From positions 19,902-83,901 of the forward strand of contig SIAI01000015.1 of assembly GCA_009691855.1 (NCBI GenBank): DNA of 64,000 nucleotides. The letters run 5' to 3'. The DNA is from Planctomycetota bacterium (GTDB lineage: Bacteria; Planctomycetota; UBA1135; GCA-002686595). The position numbers and the translations under genes were made by a program. The notes beneath the pieces are model-generated. The model was given only the letters and a program-made list of their open reading frames with translations, made no database searches and had not been told where the DNA came from. Positions 17,840 through 26,413 of this stretch are shown here, piece after piece (positions within the stretch are counted from its first letter, which is position 1; each line of letters opens with the position of its first letter).

Positions 17840-19467
17840 CGGCTTTGCTCCGGGACGGGCGCCGGCGCGAGCAGGGCGGCGCAGACGTCCTCGGCGCTGG
17901 TGCCCGCGCAGGTGTGGTGGGGCAGGCCGGCGGCGGCGAGCGCTGCGGCGGTGGCGGGCCCGAGCGCGAGGCGCCGTGCGCTCGAGGCCTGGGTCGCTTC
18001 CCAGTTCGCGGCGGCGCCCACCGCCGAGGGCGAGAGGTACAGGCGCGCATCGACGTCGACGGCGAGGGCGATGTTCGCGCGCGCGCGCGTGCGATAGAGG
18101 ACCAGGCGTTCGACGGTGACGTCGCGCGCGGCCAGGGCCTCGGCGAGTTCGTTGCGCGCGTTCTCGGCGCACGGGAAGAGCACGTGCGCGCCGTGCGAGA
18201 GCGCCAGGGTCTGGGCCAGCTCGCGCGCGCCCTGCGAGCCCACCAGGTGGACCTCGAGTCCGGCCACGGCCAAGGCGTGTTCGGTCGCCGCTCCGACCGC
18301 GGCCACGCACACGCCGCTCGGCACGTGCGCTGCGCTCAGGCGCCGCGCGGCGTTGGCGCTGGTGACGACCAGCGCGTCGCCGCGGCGCAGCGCGGCGAGG
18401 CGTGCGGGCAGCTCGGGCGCGGGCAGGTCTTCGATCGCCAGCACCTCTTCGCGGCACACGCGCGCGCCGAGCGTCAGCAAGCGCTGCTCGAGCTCCTCGG
18501 CCGCGCTCTCCGTGCCGGTGAGCGCCACGCGCAGGCCGGCCAGCGGGCCCTCGCCCGTGCTCGCTCCGGACAGGAGCCGTACGCCGAGCGCGTTCGCGGC
18601 GGCGGCGGGATCGGCCCCGCTCGCGCGGCACCAGCGCGCGCGATGCTCGGCCTGGGGATGGCCGGCGCCGAGGAAACCCAGCGCGCTCCAGCCGCGCGCC
18701 TCGGGGCGCAGCGTGACGCCCAAGGGGAGATTGCAGCCGCCACCCAGCGTGGTCAACAGCGCGCGCTCGGCCGCGACGGTCGCCGCGGCGCTCGCATCGC
18801 CCAGCACCGCGGCGCACAGCGCGCGCAGCTCGGCGTCGCGCTCGCGCACCTGGATCGCCAGCGCGCCCTGACCGGGCGCGGGCACGAAGCGCTCGAGCGG
18901 CAGGGTCACGACCAGCAGGTCGTCGAGCGCGAGCTCCAGCCGATCCAGGCCGGCCGCAGCCAGGAGAATCGCGTCGTAGCGGCCCTCGCGCAGGCGGCGC
19001 ACGCGCGTGGGCACGTTGCCGCGCAGGGTCAAGATTTGCAGGTCGGAGCGCAGCGCGCCGAGCTGTTCGGCGCGGCGCGGAGCGCTGGTGCCGACGCGCG
19101 CGTGGCGCTTCAACGGCAAGAAGGGCTGCTGGGGCGCGTGGGCCGCGGGCGCGATCAGCAGGCGCTCGGCGGCCGACGCGCGCGTGGGCACGGCCGCGAT
19201 CACCAGGCCCGGCACCTCCGCGCTGGGCAGGTCCTTGTGGCTGTGCACGGCGAGGTCCACGCGCTCCTCGAGCAGCGCGTCCTCGAGCTCCTTGGTGAAG
19301 AAGCCCTTGCCCTCGACCGACTGCAGCGGCACGTCGTCGATGCGATCGCCGCGCGTCTCGAGGATCACGAGCTCGCAGACGTGTCCGGCCGCCGTCAGGC
19401 GCCCGGCCACGTGTCGTGCCTGCCACAATGCGAGGTCCGAGCCGCGCGTGCCGATGCGGATGTTCAT
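17836..19467 (-). CDS. hemCD: Fused porphobilinogen deaminase / uroporphyrinogen-III synthase
   Basis: The 543-aa product joins two consecutive enzymes. Residues 1 to about 305 are porphobilinogen deaminase: MNIRIGTRGSDLALWQA, the GKGFFTKELEDALL and HSHKDLP segments, and Cys245 in GGGCNLPLG, which binds the dipyrromethane cofactor. From about residue 312 (LRVALTGTE) to the end lies a HemD-type uroporphyrinogen-III synthase with the expected pseudo-repeat, VTSANAARRL and YRTRA. No stop or start lies at the junction. The ATG at 19467 overlaps the hemA stop (ATGA). The fusion lets hydroxymethylbilane pass directly to the cyclising domain; similar fusions are known in Leptospira. Confidence 0.95.
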   Translation of the reverse strand: MNIRIGTRGSDLALWQARHVAGRLTAAGHVCELVILETRGDRIDDVPLQSVEGKGFFTKELEDALLEERVDLAVHSHKDLPSAEVPGLVIAAVPTRASAAERLLIAPAAHAPQQPFLPLKRHARVGTSAPRRAEQLGALRSDLQILTLRGNVPTRVRRLREGRYDAILLAAAGLDRLELALDDLLVVTLPLERFVPAPGQGALAIQVRERDAELRALCAAVLGDASAAATVAAERALLTTLGGGCNLPLGVTLRPEARGWSALGFLGAGHPQAEHRARWCRASGADPAAAANALGVRLLSGASTGEGPLAGLRVALTGTESAAEELEQRLLTLGARVCREEVLAIEDLPAPELPARLAALRRGDALVVTSANAARRLSAAHVPSGVCVAAVGAATEHALAVAGLEVHLVGSQGARELAQTLALSHGAHVLFPCAENARNELAEALAARDVTVERLVLYRTRARANIALAVDVDARLYLSPSAVGAAANWEATQASSARRLALGPATAAALAAAGLPHHTCAGTSAEDVCAALLAPAPVPEQSR

Positions 19468-20708
19468 TCCAGGCCCTCCCATTCGCCGTGCGGAAGCTCG
19501 TCGTTGCGCGCCAGCGTCTTGAGCGCGCGGAACGGCACGTGCGCCAGGCGCCCGAAGGTCGCGCGCGCCCAGCGCTCGACCGCCAGACGGTCGCGCGCCT
19601 CGAGGTGCGCCAGACGTCCCGCGCACAGCTGCGCGAGCTCGAACTCGAAGGCCGCACGCGTGTCGTCCACGATCGTGGCGTAGGGTGCGCTGACCTCGAC
19701 CACGGCGCGCTCGCGGAAGAGCTGCGCCAGGGCCTCCTCGACCAGGAGTTCGGCCGCGGCCGCGGCCGTGGCGCGCTTGGCGCGGTTGGCGTCGGCGCGC
19801 GTGCGCAACGTCTCGAGGTCGATCCCGGCGATGCGCGCGTCGACGACCGGCGCGAGGTCGCGCGGCATGGCCAAGTCCACCGTCACCAGGCGCCCGCTGC
19901 GCGCGGCGAGGCGCGTCAGCGCGGCCGCGTCCAGCAGCGGTTCGCTGGCGCTGGTGGCCGAGACGAGCGCGTCGAGGGGTTCCGTGCCCGCGCGCAGCTC
20001 CTCGAGCGTGAGCACGCGCGCGCCGCACTCCTGCGCCAGGCTCTCGGCGCGCGCGCGCGTGCGGTTGACGATGAAGGTCGGCGCGTGGCCGGCGGCCAGC
20101 AAGGCGCGCGCGGCGTGCGCTGCGGTCGCGCCGGCGCCGAGCACGGCGATGCGCGCGGGGGTGCGCTCGCCCAGCTGCTCGAGCAGGAAGGCGACGCCCA
20201 GGCTCACCACCGACACGGGATGGTGCGCTAGGGCGGTGTGCGTGCGCACGCGCTTGCCGAGCTGGAGCGCCTGCTCGAACAGCGGACCGAGGATGCGCCC
20301 GGAGAGGCCGAGCGCGCGCGCTTCGGCGTGGGCCGCGCGCACCTGGGCCAGGATCTCGCCCTCGCCCAGGACCAGGGAATCGAGCGAAGAGGCCACGCGC
20401 AACAGATGCCGCGCCGCTCCGCGCCCAGGGTGCAGGAAGAAGCGTTCGCCCAGCGGATCGCCGGCGAGTCCGAGGGCCTCGGCCAGCTCGCGCAGGTCGG
20501 CGCGCGAGGGCGCGCTGCCGGACTCGCGCGCGTAGACGAACTCGAAGCGGTTGCAGGTCGAGAGCAACACCGCCTCGGACGCGCCCAGGCGATCGGCCAA
20601 GGCTTTGGGCGCGGGTTCCTCGAGCGCGGCCAGGGCGCGCTTCACGCGCTCCAAGCCTTCCACATCGGTGTGGTGGAGAGAGAGCCCGGCTACGGCGACG
20701 CGTTCCAT
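19464..20708 (-). CDS. hemA: Glutamyl-tRNA reductase
   Basis: The 414-aa enzyme reduces glutamyl-tRNA(Glu) to glutamate-1-semialdehyde with NADPH, the committed step of C5 haem synthesis. The catalytic Cys52 lies in LLSTCNRFE, followed by the GEGEILAQVR segment, a Rossmann nucleotide-binding stretch AVLGAGATAAHAA, and a C-terminal helical dimerisation region. It is first in the block, 125 nt from the divergently read hemH, so the shared gap must hold both promoters. Its TGA overlaps the hemCD start. Confidence 0.97.
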   Translation of the reverse strand: MERVAVAGLSLHHTDVEGLERVKRALAALEEPAPKALADRLGASEAVLLSTCNRFEFVYARESGSAPSRADLRELAEALGLAGDPLGERFFLHPGRGAARHLLRVASSLDSLVLGEGEILAQVRAAHAEARALGLSGRILGPLFEQALQLGKRVRTHTALAHHPVSVVSLGVAFLLEQLGERTPARIAVLGAGATAAHAARALLAAGHAPTFIVNRTRARAESLAQECGARVLTLEELRAGTEPLDALVSATSASEPLLDAAALTRLAARSGRLVTVDLAMPRDLAPVVDARIAGIDLETLRTRADANRAKRATAAAAAELLVEEALAQLFRERAVVEVSAPYATIVDDTRAAFEFELAQLCAGRLAHLEARDRLAVERWARATFGRLAHVPFRALKTLARNDELPHGEWEGLE

Positions 20709-20742
20709 CCAGTGGGCGAGCCTACGTGCGTGCGCGCGCGCT

Positions 20743-20759
20743 GTGTCACACCCGTGTCA
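20743..20759. promoter_or_regulatory. Tandem GTGTCA repeat in the hemA/hemH promoter gap
   Basis: Two GTGTCA hexamers (20743-20748 and 20754-20759) lie exactly 11 bp apart, within the 125-bp gap between hemA and hemH. Eleven-bp spaced direct repeats containing TGTCA are the hallmark of Pho boxes and related OmpR/PhoB-family operators. The local response regulator belongs to that family. No footprint or second copy was seen, so assignment as its operator is a hypothesis. Confidence 0.4.
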
Positions 20760-20833
20760 TGCGCTGCGCGCCGCACCCGTGGCCGGCCTGTGGTTCCATC
20801 GGAGCGCGGGAAGCCTACGCTTGAGAGGTGAAC

Positions 20834-21805
20834 ATGCTCGACTCGCGCGCGGCCACCTCTACACCCCTCGGGGTACTGTACGTGAACCTCGGCTCGCCGG
20901 CGGCGCCCACGCCGGCGGCGCTGCGCGTCTTCCTGGACGAGTTCTTGGGCGACCCGCTGGTGGTCGATCTCAACCGCGCGCTGTGGTTCGTCATCCGCAG
21001 GCTGATCGTGCTGCCGCTGCGCGCGCCGAAGAGCGCGGCGCTGTACCGCAACATCTGGACGCCCGAGGGCTCGCCGCTGATCGTGTACTCGCGCCGCTTC
21101 GCGGCCGGTCTCGCGCAGGAACTCGGGCCGCGCTATCGGGTGGAGCTCGCCATGCGCTACGGCTCGCCCTCGATCGCCGCGGGGCTCGCGGCGCTGGTGC
21201 GCGCGGGCTGCACGCGCGTGCTCCTGTTCACGGCCTTCCCGCAGCAGAGCCGCGCGACCACGGGCACGGTCGAGCGCGAGGTCGAGCGCGTGCTCGCCGA
21301 GCTCATGCCGCGGCCGGAGCTCGTGCGCGTGCCGCCGTACTTTGACGACGCGGGCTACGTGGCCGCGCTGGCTGCGGGGGTGCGCGCGGCGGGCGCGGAC
21401 GTAGGCCACCACGTGTTCAGCTTCCACGGCCTGCCCGTGAGCCTGATCGAGGCCGGTGATCCGTATCGCGACCACTGCGAGGCGACGGCGAAGGCGCTGG
21501 CGCGCGCGCTCGGGCTGGCGCGCGACGCCTGGACGCTGGGCTACCAGTCGCGCTTCGGCCGCGAGCGCTGGCTCGAACCGGACGTGACCACCTTCGTGCC
21601 GCAGCTCGCGGCGGCGAAGAAGCGCGTGCTGCTGTGCGCACCGAGCTTCACCGCCGACTGCCTGGAGACGCTGGAGGAGCTCGGCCTGCGCCTCGCCGAG
21701 CAGGTGCACGCGGAAGGTGGCGGCCAGCTCGTGCTCGCAGCGTGCCTGAACGACGACCCGGCGTGGGTGCGCGCGGCGGCGGAGCTGGTGCGGCGGCAAA
21801 GCTGA
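20834..21805 (+). CDS. hemH: Ferrochelatase
   Basis: This 323-aa protein inserts Fe2+ into protoporphyrin IX. The start LGVLYVNLGSP, the metal-site segment FSFHGLPVS with its conserved His, MRYGSPSIAAGL and the C-terminal CAPSFTADCLETLEEL with the E-T-L-E-E signature all fit HemH. The ATG at 20834 is preceded by GAGAGG; an in-frame GTG two codons earlier is an alternative. The gene is divergent from hemA and converges at its 3' end, 19 nt apart, on the large lipoprotein gene. It lacks neighbours for hemE, hemN/hemF or hemG in this window. Confidence 0.96.
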   Translation: MLDSRAATSTPLGVLYVNLGSPAAPTPAALRVFLDEFLGDPLVVDLNRALWFVIRRLIVLPLRAPKSAALYRNIWTPEGSPLIVYSRRFAAGLAQELGPRYRVELAMRYGSPSIAAGLAALVRAGCTRVLLFTAFPQQSRATTGTVEREVERVLAELMPRPELVRVPPYFDDAGYVAALAAGVRAAGADVGHHVFSFHGLPVSLIEAGDPYRDHCEATAKALARALGLARDAWTLGYQSRFGRERWLEPDVTTFVPQLAAAKKRVLLCAPSFTADCLETLEELGLRLAEQVHAEGGGQLVLAACLNDDPAWVRAAAELVRRQS

Positions 21806-21824
21806 GCGCGGCGTGCGCCGGCGC

Positions 21825-24800
21825 TCATTCGACTTCGAAGGCCACACCCACGGCCGAGAGCTCGGCCACCAGGCCCGCGTCGATGTTGTTGAAGAAGCTG
21901 AAGCGCAGCTGGACGTAGCGCGCGCCCGAGACCTCGCGCACGTCGTGCTTCCAGCGGCCGTCGCCCGCGTGGAACACGGTCGTGCCCTGGCGCGGGTCGC
22001 CGTAGGGCGTCAGCGCGGCGGAGTTGAACGGGCGCGTCTCGGCATCGTCGAAGCGGTCCGCGCCGCGGTAGTCCACCTGGATGCGCGTGCCGGGCGGGAA
22101 GGCGGCGAGGTCGGGCTCCAGCACGGTCTCGACGAAGCGCGGTGCGAAGGCGCGGGTGTCGATCCAGATCGTGTGCACGCGCGAGATGCGCACCACGTAG
22201 TCGAGCTGGCCCAGGTACAGCGAGTTGTCGGCCGTGCGCGCGGTGGGCTTGCCCGGCGGACGCGAGCCCGGGTTGAAGCCGCCGCTGGGCGCGAGCTCGA
22301 GGTCGGGGTTCTTGCGCACGCGCTGGCCCAGGGTGTCGAAGCCGCCCGTCGAGAAGGCGCGAAAATTGGGCGCGGCCGAGGCGTTGCTGGCCAGGTTGAT
22401 CGCCAGCGGATTCAGGCCGATGCCGGTCTCCGAGGGATAGCAGCGGAACTCCATCAACAGCGGCAAGCCGACGGTGGGCACCGAGCCGGGGCCGGCGAAG
22501 GAGCCGGCGGGCGGGTTCTCGAGGAAGGTCGGCGCGCCGATCTCGGCGTCGAGCGGCACGCCCGTGCCGAAGTCGCCGCCGTGGACGATGGCGCCGGTGT
22601 CGCGCCAGGTGAAGCTGACGAGTTCGCCCCCGCCGCGGTTGATCGGCCAGGGCAGGATGGGCGTGCCGGTGGTGGTGAAGGACAGGTCGCGCGGATCGAT
22701 GCGATAGCCGAGCGTGCGCGCGTGCATCACCAGCGCCTGGCTGTCGGGATCGACCAGCACGTTGTTCTCGAAGGGCGTCGGGCCGTCCCACAGGCCGGAG
22801 AGCGGGTACTTCATGCCGCCGGTGATCGGCTGGCGCGGCTGCTCGTCGGGCAGCTTGTTGGAGTGCGCCAGGCGGATCTCGAACTGCTCGTAGAAGTCCG
22901 CCGTCACCAGGCTGCGCGCCGGTGACCAGGCGAGCCCGACCACGTCCAGGTTGTACTTCGACTCGTCGCGGATAGACCAGCCGAGGTCGCAGTAGCGCCA
23001 TACGGTTTGCAAGCGACTGCCGAGCGGCGAGAGTGGCGTGGCCACGCCCGGCGCGAAGTTCGGCATGATCCCGACGATCGGGTTGGAGCGATCGACGGAA
23101 CGCGTGGCCGCGGCCGCCTCGCGCGGGCGGATCGCGCCGCGCGTGAACTGATAGGTGAATTGCCCGCGCAGGTCCGGCAGGCCGATGGGCTCGAGCTCGT
23201 CGGGCGAGTCGAAGCGCAGCACGAAGCCCGCGCTGTCGACGCGCGGCGAGTCCGGTGCAATGCTGAACTCGATGGCGGGCAGCGCTGCGGAGAGCTCGTT
23301 CCCGGCCAGATCGGTCACGCCTCCGGCCGCTGGCACCTCCAGGTGCTGGATCGGGCGTTCGCCCTGGTGCGCGTAGGGCAGGCTGGGCACGAAGGTCAGC
23401 TCGCGCAGGTCGAGCGAGGGGCGGATGCGGCCCACGACCAGGGACGTGGCCGTGGGCGCCTGGGCCTCGCCGCCGCGCACGGTCATCAAGGAATCGAAGG
23501 GCCGGGCCGAGGCCGGGTCCATCGGCTCGCTGAAGCGCACGCTGGTCAGCGCGTCGGAGGCCACGTCGCCGCCCGGGTAGGCGCCCGGCGGAGGCGTGAA
23601 GCGCACCCAGCAGCCGCGCGGCACCTCGAGCCCGACGCGATACAGCGACTGGTACGCGGCCAGCCCGAGGAGTTCTTCGGCGCGCGGCGCGCGCGCGTTG
23701 AGGGCCAGGGCCCGCACGCTCCACACGCCCTCCTGGCCGACGACCTCGCGCGCCTCCTGGACCTCCAGGAAGCGCTCGCCGGGCGCGACGATGTCGCCGC
23801 GCTCGGGGACCTTGCGACACGGGCTGGTGAAGGCGAGTTCGAGCTCCCACTCGAAGCCGCCCGTGCCCACGGGCGTGGCCGTGCGCAGCGTGCTCGGCCA
23901 GGTGGCCACCACGTGTGGCGGCTGGAAGTCGAGCAGGAAGCCGTTGTTCGAATCCTGCTCGTTGCCCGCGCGCAGGGCGCGCACCAGCGCGTGCGTGGGG
24001 CCCTGCGCGTCGTACGGTCGGCTCGACAGCGGATCGATAGGGCGGCCGGCGAGGTTCGTCAGCAGCGCGAACTGCCCGCTGCCCGGGTCGCGCGCGGTGG
24101 GGATGCGCAGGCTGGCGTTGGGGCTGGTGCTGAAGAGCTCGCTGCGCGGCAGGCCCAGCGAGTTGAGCTCCAGCGTCACGGGCGAGTCGGCGGCCTCGGC
24201 CTCCGACACGGTCAGGTCGATCAGCACGCGCGTCGAGTGGAAGTGGCCGCCCGCCACGCCGCCGTGGTTCGCGTCGAACAACAGACGCGGCGTGAGCGGG
24301 ACCGCGGGCGGGTAGCCGGTCAGCACACGCACGGTCTGGGCCAGCTCCTGCACGCTCGCCGCGGAGTCATCGAGCAGGTCGTCGAAGCGCAACATGAGCA
24401 CGGCGTTGCGCGCCACGTAGGAGAACACCGCGTTCGCGCCGGCATCGTCGCTTTTCGGCAGCACGCCGTTCAGGCCCTCGGCGGCGCGGCGCACGAGCGC
24501 CTCGAAGCTGCCGCCGCCGGTGTCGGGCGCGCCGAGCACACGCTCGACCACCAGGCGCTGCTTGGCCGTGATCGGGTTGACCTCGAAGCGGTAGCTGCCG
24601 GACAGGTCGAGCACGTTCTCGTTGATCACGAAGTCGCGTAGCACGGGCTCGACCGTCGGCGCTCCGCTGGCGTCCACGGCGTGCACGTCCACCAGCCGTC
24701 CCCACAGGATCTCGATCAGCGCGAGGCGCGAGGCGTGGCCGGATTCGTGCGCATCTTCGAAGTAGAAGCCGCCCTCCGGCTTGGCGCGGAACGCGCCCGC

Positions 24801-24917
24801 GACGCTGCCGCCCGGCACGGCCGAACCGCCGCCGCCGGTACAACTGAGCGTGCACGCGATCCACAGGATCGCGCCAAGGCGGATGGACCGTCGCGTTGGG
24901 CTTGGATTGGCCAGCAT
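21825..24917 (-). CDS. Very large exported lipoprotein-like protein with Big_5-type Ig domain
   Basis: The 1030-aa product starts MLANPSPTRRSIRLG, followed by a hydrophobic segment ending TLSC-TGGGG, an imperfect lipobox, so a membrane-anchored lipoprotein is likely. A middle segment (VRFSEPMDPASARPFDSL) is typical of bacterial Ig-like Big_5 domains, repeatedly found in extracellular proteins. Other parts are beta-rich with no catalytic motif. Upstream in-frame codons to 25073 look non-coding (Arg/Ala-rich), so the ATG at 24917 is preferred, though it lacks a clear Shine-Dalgarno sequence. The gene is divergent from the M43 protease. Function unknown. Confidence 0.7.
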   Translation of the reverse strand: MLANPSPTRRSIRLGAILWIACTLSCTGGGGSAVPGGSVAGAFRAKPEGGFYFEDAHESGHASRLALIEILWGRLVDVHAVDASGAPTVEPVLRDFVINENVLDLSGSYRFEVNPITAKQRLVVERVLGAPDTGGGSFEALVRRAAEGLNGVLPKSDDAGANAVFSYVARNAVLMLRFDDLLDDSAASVQELAQTVRVLTGYPPAVPLTPRLLFDANHGGVAGGHFHSTRVLIDLTVSEAEAADSPVTLELNSLGLPRSELFSTSPNASLRIPTARDPGSGQFALLTNLAGRPIDPLSSRPYDAQGPTHALVRALRAGNEQDSNNGFLLDFQPPHVVATWPSTLRTATPVGTGGFEWELELAFTSPCRKVPERGDIVAPGERFLEVQEAREVVGQEGVWSVRALALNARAPRAEELLGLAAYQSLYRVGLEVPRGCWVRFTPPPGAYPGGDVASDALTSVRFSEPMDPASARPFDSLMTVRGGEAQAPTATSLVVGRIRPSLDLRELTFVPSLPYAHQGERPIQHLEVPAAGGVTDLAGNELSAALPAIEFSIAPDSPRVDSAGFVLRFDSPDELEPIGLPDLRGQFTYQFTRGAIRPREAAAATRSVDRSNPIVGIMPNFAPGVATPLSPLGSRLQTVWRYCDLGWSIRDESKYNLDVVGLAWSPARSLVTADFYEQFEIRLAHSNKLPDEQPRQPITGGMKYPLSGLWDGPTPFENNVLVDPDSQALVMHARTLGYRIDPRDLSFTTTGTPILPWPINRGGGELVSFTWRDTGAIVHGGDFGTGVPLDAEIGAPTFLENPPAGSFAGPGSVPTVGLPLLMEFRCYPSETGIGLNPLAINLASNASAAPNFRAFSTGGFDTLGQRVRKNPDLELAPSGGFNPGSRPPGKPTARTADNSLYLGQLDYVVRISRVHTIWIDTRAFAPRFVETVLEPDLAAFPPGTRIQVDYRGADRFDDAETRPFNSAALTPYGDPRQGTTVFHAGDGRWKHDVREVSGARYVQLRFSFFNNIDAGLVAELSAVGVAFEVE

Positions 24918-25153
24918 CAGGGAAAGCGTTTCGCCGGGGTCTTCCCGGTCACGCGCGCAAGCCGCGCTAGCAAGGATACTGGGTCGGGAGAGGTTCTCTC
25001 GCCTCACTCCGGCGCGAGCCTCCGGAATCCACCTGGCGGCCGCTTCGGCGCGGGGATAGAACGGGGCGGTCATCCCTTCCGCGAGACGACCCCTACCTGG
25101 GGTCGGGGCCGCCTCCCGGACCCTACCGCTTCGTTTCCCTGCACGGAGGCTGC

Positions 25154-26173
25154 ATGCGTTTTTCTCCGCTTCGTCTCGGTGGCTCCACCGCGTTGCTGGC
25201 GCTCGCCCTGACGGGCGCGACCACTGCCCAGAACCTGCGCACCATCGATTTCACCGACAACGAGCTGCTCAAGGACTACTTCTTCGAGGAGACGGCCCAC
25301 GGAATCGTGACCGCGGACGTCAACGGCACGTACCTGTTCAAGGACTTCAGCGAGTACGTACAGTCGAGCTTCTTCATGGACCATGGCATGCGCTGCGGTT
25401 CGGACCGGCTGCCGCAGTTTCTGGCGCTCGGCGCGCCCGTCGATTGCAGCAGCTCGAACACCACCATCAAGCCCGAGTACGACCCCTCGACGGGCACGAT
25501 CACGATCCCGGTGTGGGTGCACGAGATCCGCAACACGGCCGGGACGCTGGGCGTGCTGAACGGCACGCAGATCAGCTCGCAGATCTCCGCGCTCAACTCC
25601 GCGTTCTCGAGCGCCGGCTTCCAGTTCACGCTGGCAGGCACGACGCTCACCAAGAACAACAGCAACTACAACGACCGCGGGACCTACTACAACACGCTGG
25701 CCCGCGACGTGAACAACAACCTCAACATCTACACCAACACCGCCAGCGGCAACCTGGGCTACGCCTACGTCCCGAACGGCGGCGGCGTGGTCGGCAACAA
25801 GTTCGACCGCGTGGTCATCTACTACAAGGCTTTAGGCAAACCCGGCACCTACGGCGCGCCCTACAACGAGGGTGACACCACGGTGCACGAGGTCGGCCAC
25901 TATCTGGGCCTGTACCACACCTTCCAGGGCGGTTGCGCCAGCGCCAGCGGCTGCGCCACCAACGGCGACCTGATCTGCGACACGCAGCCCGAGGGTGCGG
26001 CGCACTTCAGCCCGTGCACGGATCCGGCCACCTGCGGCAACCCGGACCCGATCACGAACTTCATGGACTACTCGGATGACCCCTGCATGAACAACTTCTC
26101 GTCGAACCAGAAGAACCGCATGCACTGCACGGTGAACAACTACCGCACGCGCATCTCCAACACGGTCCCGTAG
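25154..26173 (+). CDS. Secreted zinc metalloprotease, peptidase M43 (pappalysin-like)
   Basis: The 339-aa preprotein has a signal peptide (residues 1 to about 25, ending ATTAQ). The metzincin site HEVGHYLGLYH gives zinc ligands His245, His249 and His255 with Glu246 as base, and the Met-turn Met304 lies in FMDYSDDPC. Several Cys pairs surround the site, as in ulilysin. Asn-rich segments (NNNLNIYTNT) are common in this family. GGAGG five bases ahead of the ATG supports the start. It is followed by a strong hairpin terminator. The protease acts outside the cell; substrate unknown. Confidence 0.92.
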   Translation: MRFSPLRLGGSTALLALALTGATTAQNLRTIDFTDNELLKDYFFEETAHGIVTADVNGTYLFKDFSEYVQSSFFMDHGMRCGSDRLPQFLALGAPVDCSSSNTTIKPEYDPSTGTITIPVWVHEIRNTAGTLGVLNGTQISSQISALNSAFSSAGFQFTLAGTTLTKNNSNYNDRGTYYNTLARDVNNNLNIYTNTASGNLGYAYVPNGGGVVGNKFDRVVIYYKALGKPGTYGAPYNEGDTTVHEVGHYLGLYHTFQGGCASASGCATNGDLICDTQPEGAAHFSPCTDPATCGNPDPITNFMDYSDDPCMNNFSSNQKNRMHCTVNNYRTRISNTVP

Positions 26174-26192
26174 TCACGCGGGACGGGTTCGA

Positions 26193-26235
26193 GCGGGCTC
26201 CGTCGGCGCGCGCGCCGTCGGAGCCCGCTTTCATT
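26193..26235. terminator. Rho-independent-like terminator after the M43 gene
   Basis: GCGGGCTCCG (26193-26202) is perfectly complementary to CGGAGCCCGC (26219-26228), with a loop that is itself self-complementary and a T-rich tail TTTCATT. It lies 20 nt after the stop codon. It may also serve the convergent hybrid kinase gene. Confidence 0.7.
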
Positions 26236-26255
26236 CGGCGCAGGTCGTGCGAATG

Positions 26256-26315
26256 CCCCGGCTCGACCGGGTGGGGGAGGAAGAACGACCAGGTGGTCGC
26301 TTGGCCGAGCCGGGG
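26256..26315. repeat. Nested inverted repeat in the gap between the M43 and hybrid kinase genes
   Basis: Outer arms CCCCGGCTCG (26256-26265) and CGAGCCGGGG (26306-26315) enclose an inner hairpin CGACCA / TGGTCG (26286-26299). The rest of this gap (to 26413) has no gene I can support. The folded shape suggests a second transcript end or a small structured RNA; neither is proven. Confidence 0.3.
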
Positions 26316-26413
26316 ACTGGCATGGATGCGCGCGCTGCCGCGGGCGTTGGGTGCGCCGCGTGTTTTTCTTTCCGCGCCGCCGCCCAGCGTCTGCGCCGCC
26401 GCCCCTCAGGCGC

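Noticed and set aside
16872..19657. In-frame extension of hemB far upstream into hemCD
   Set aside because: The ATG at 17839 overlaps the hemCD stop, and the upstream residues are Arg/Ala-rich nonsense.
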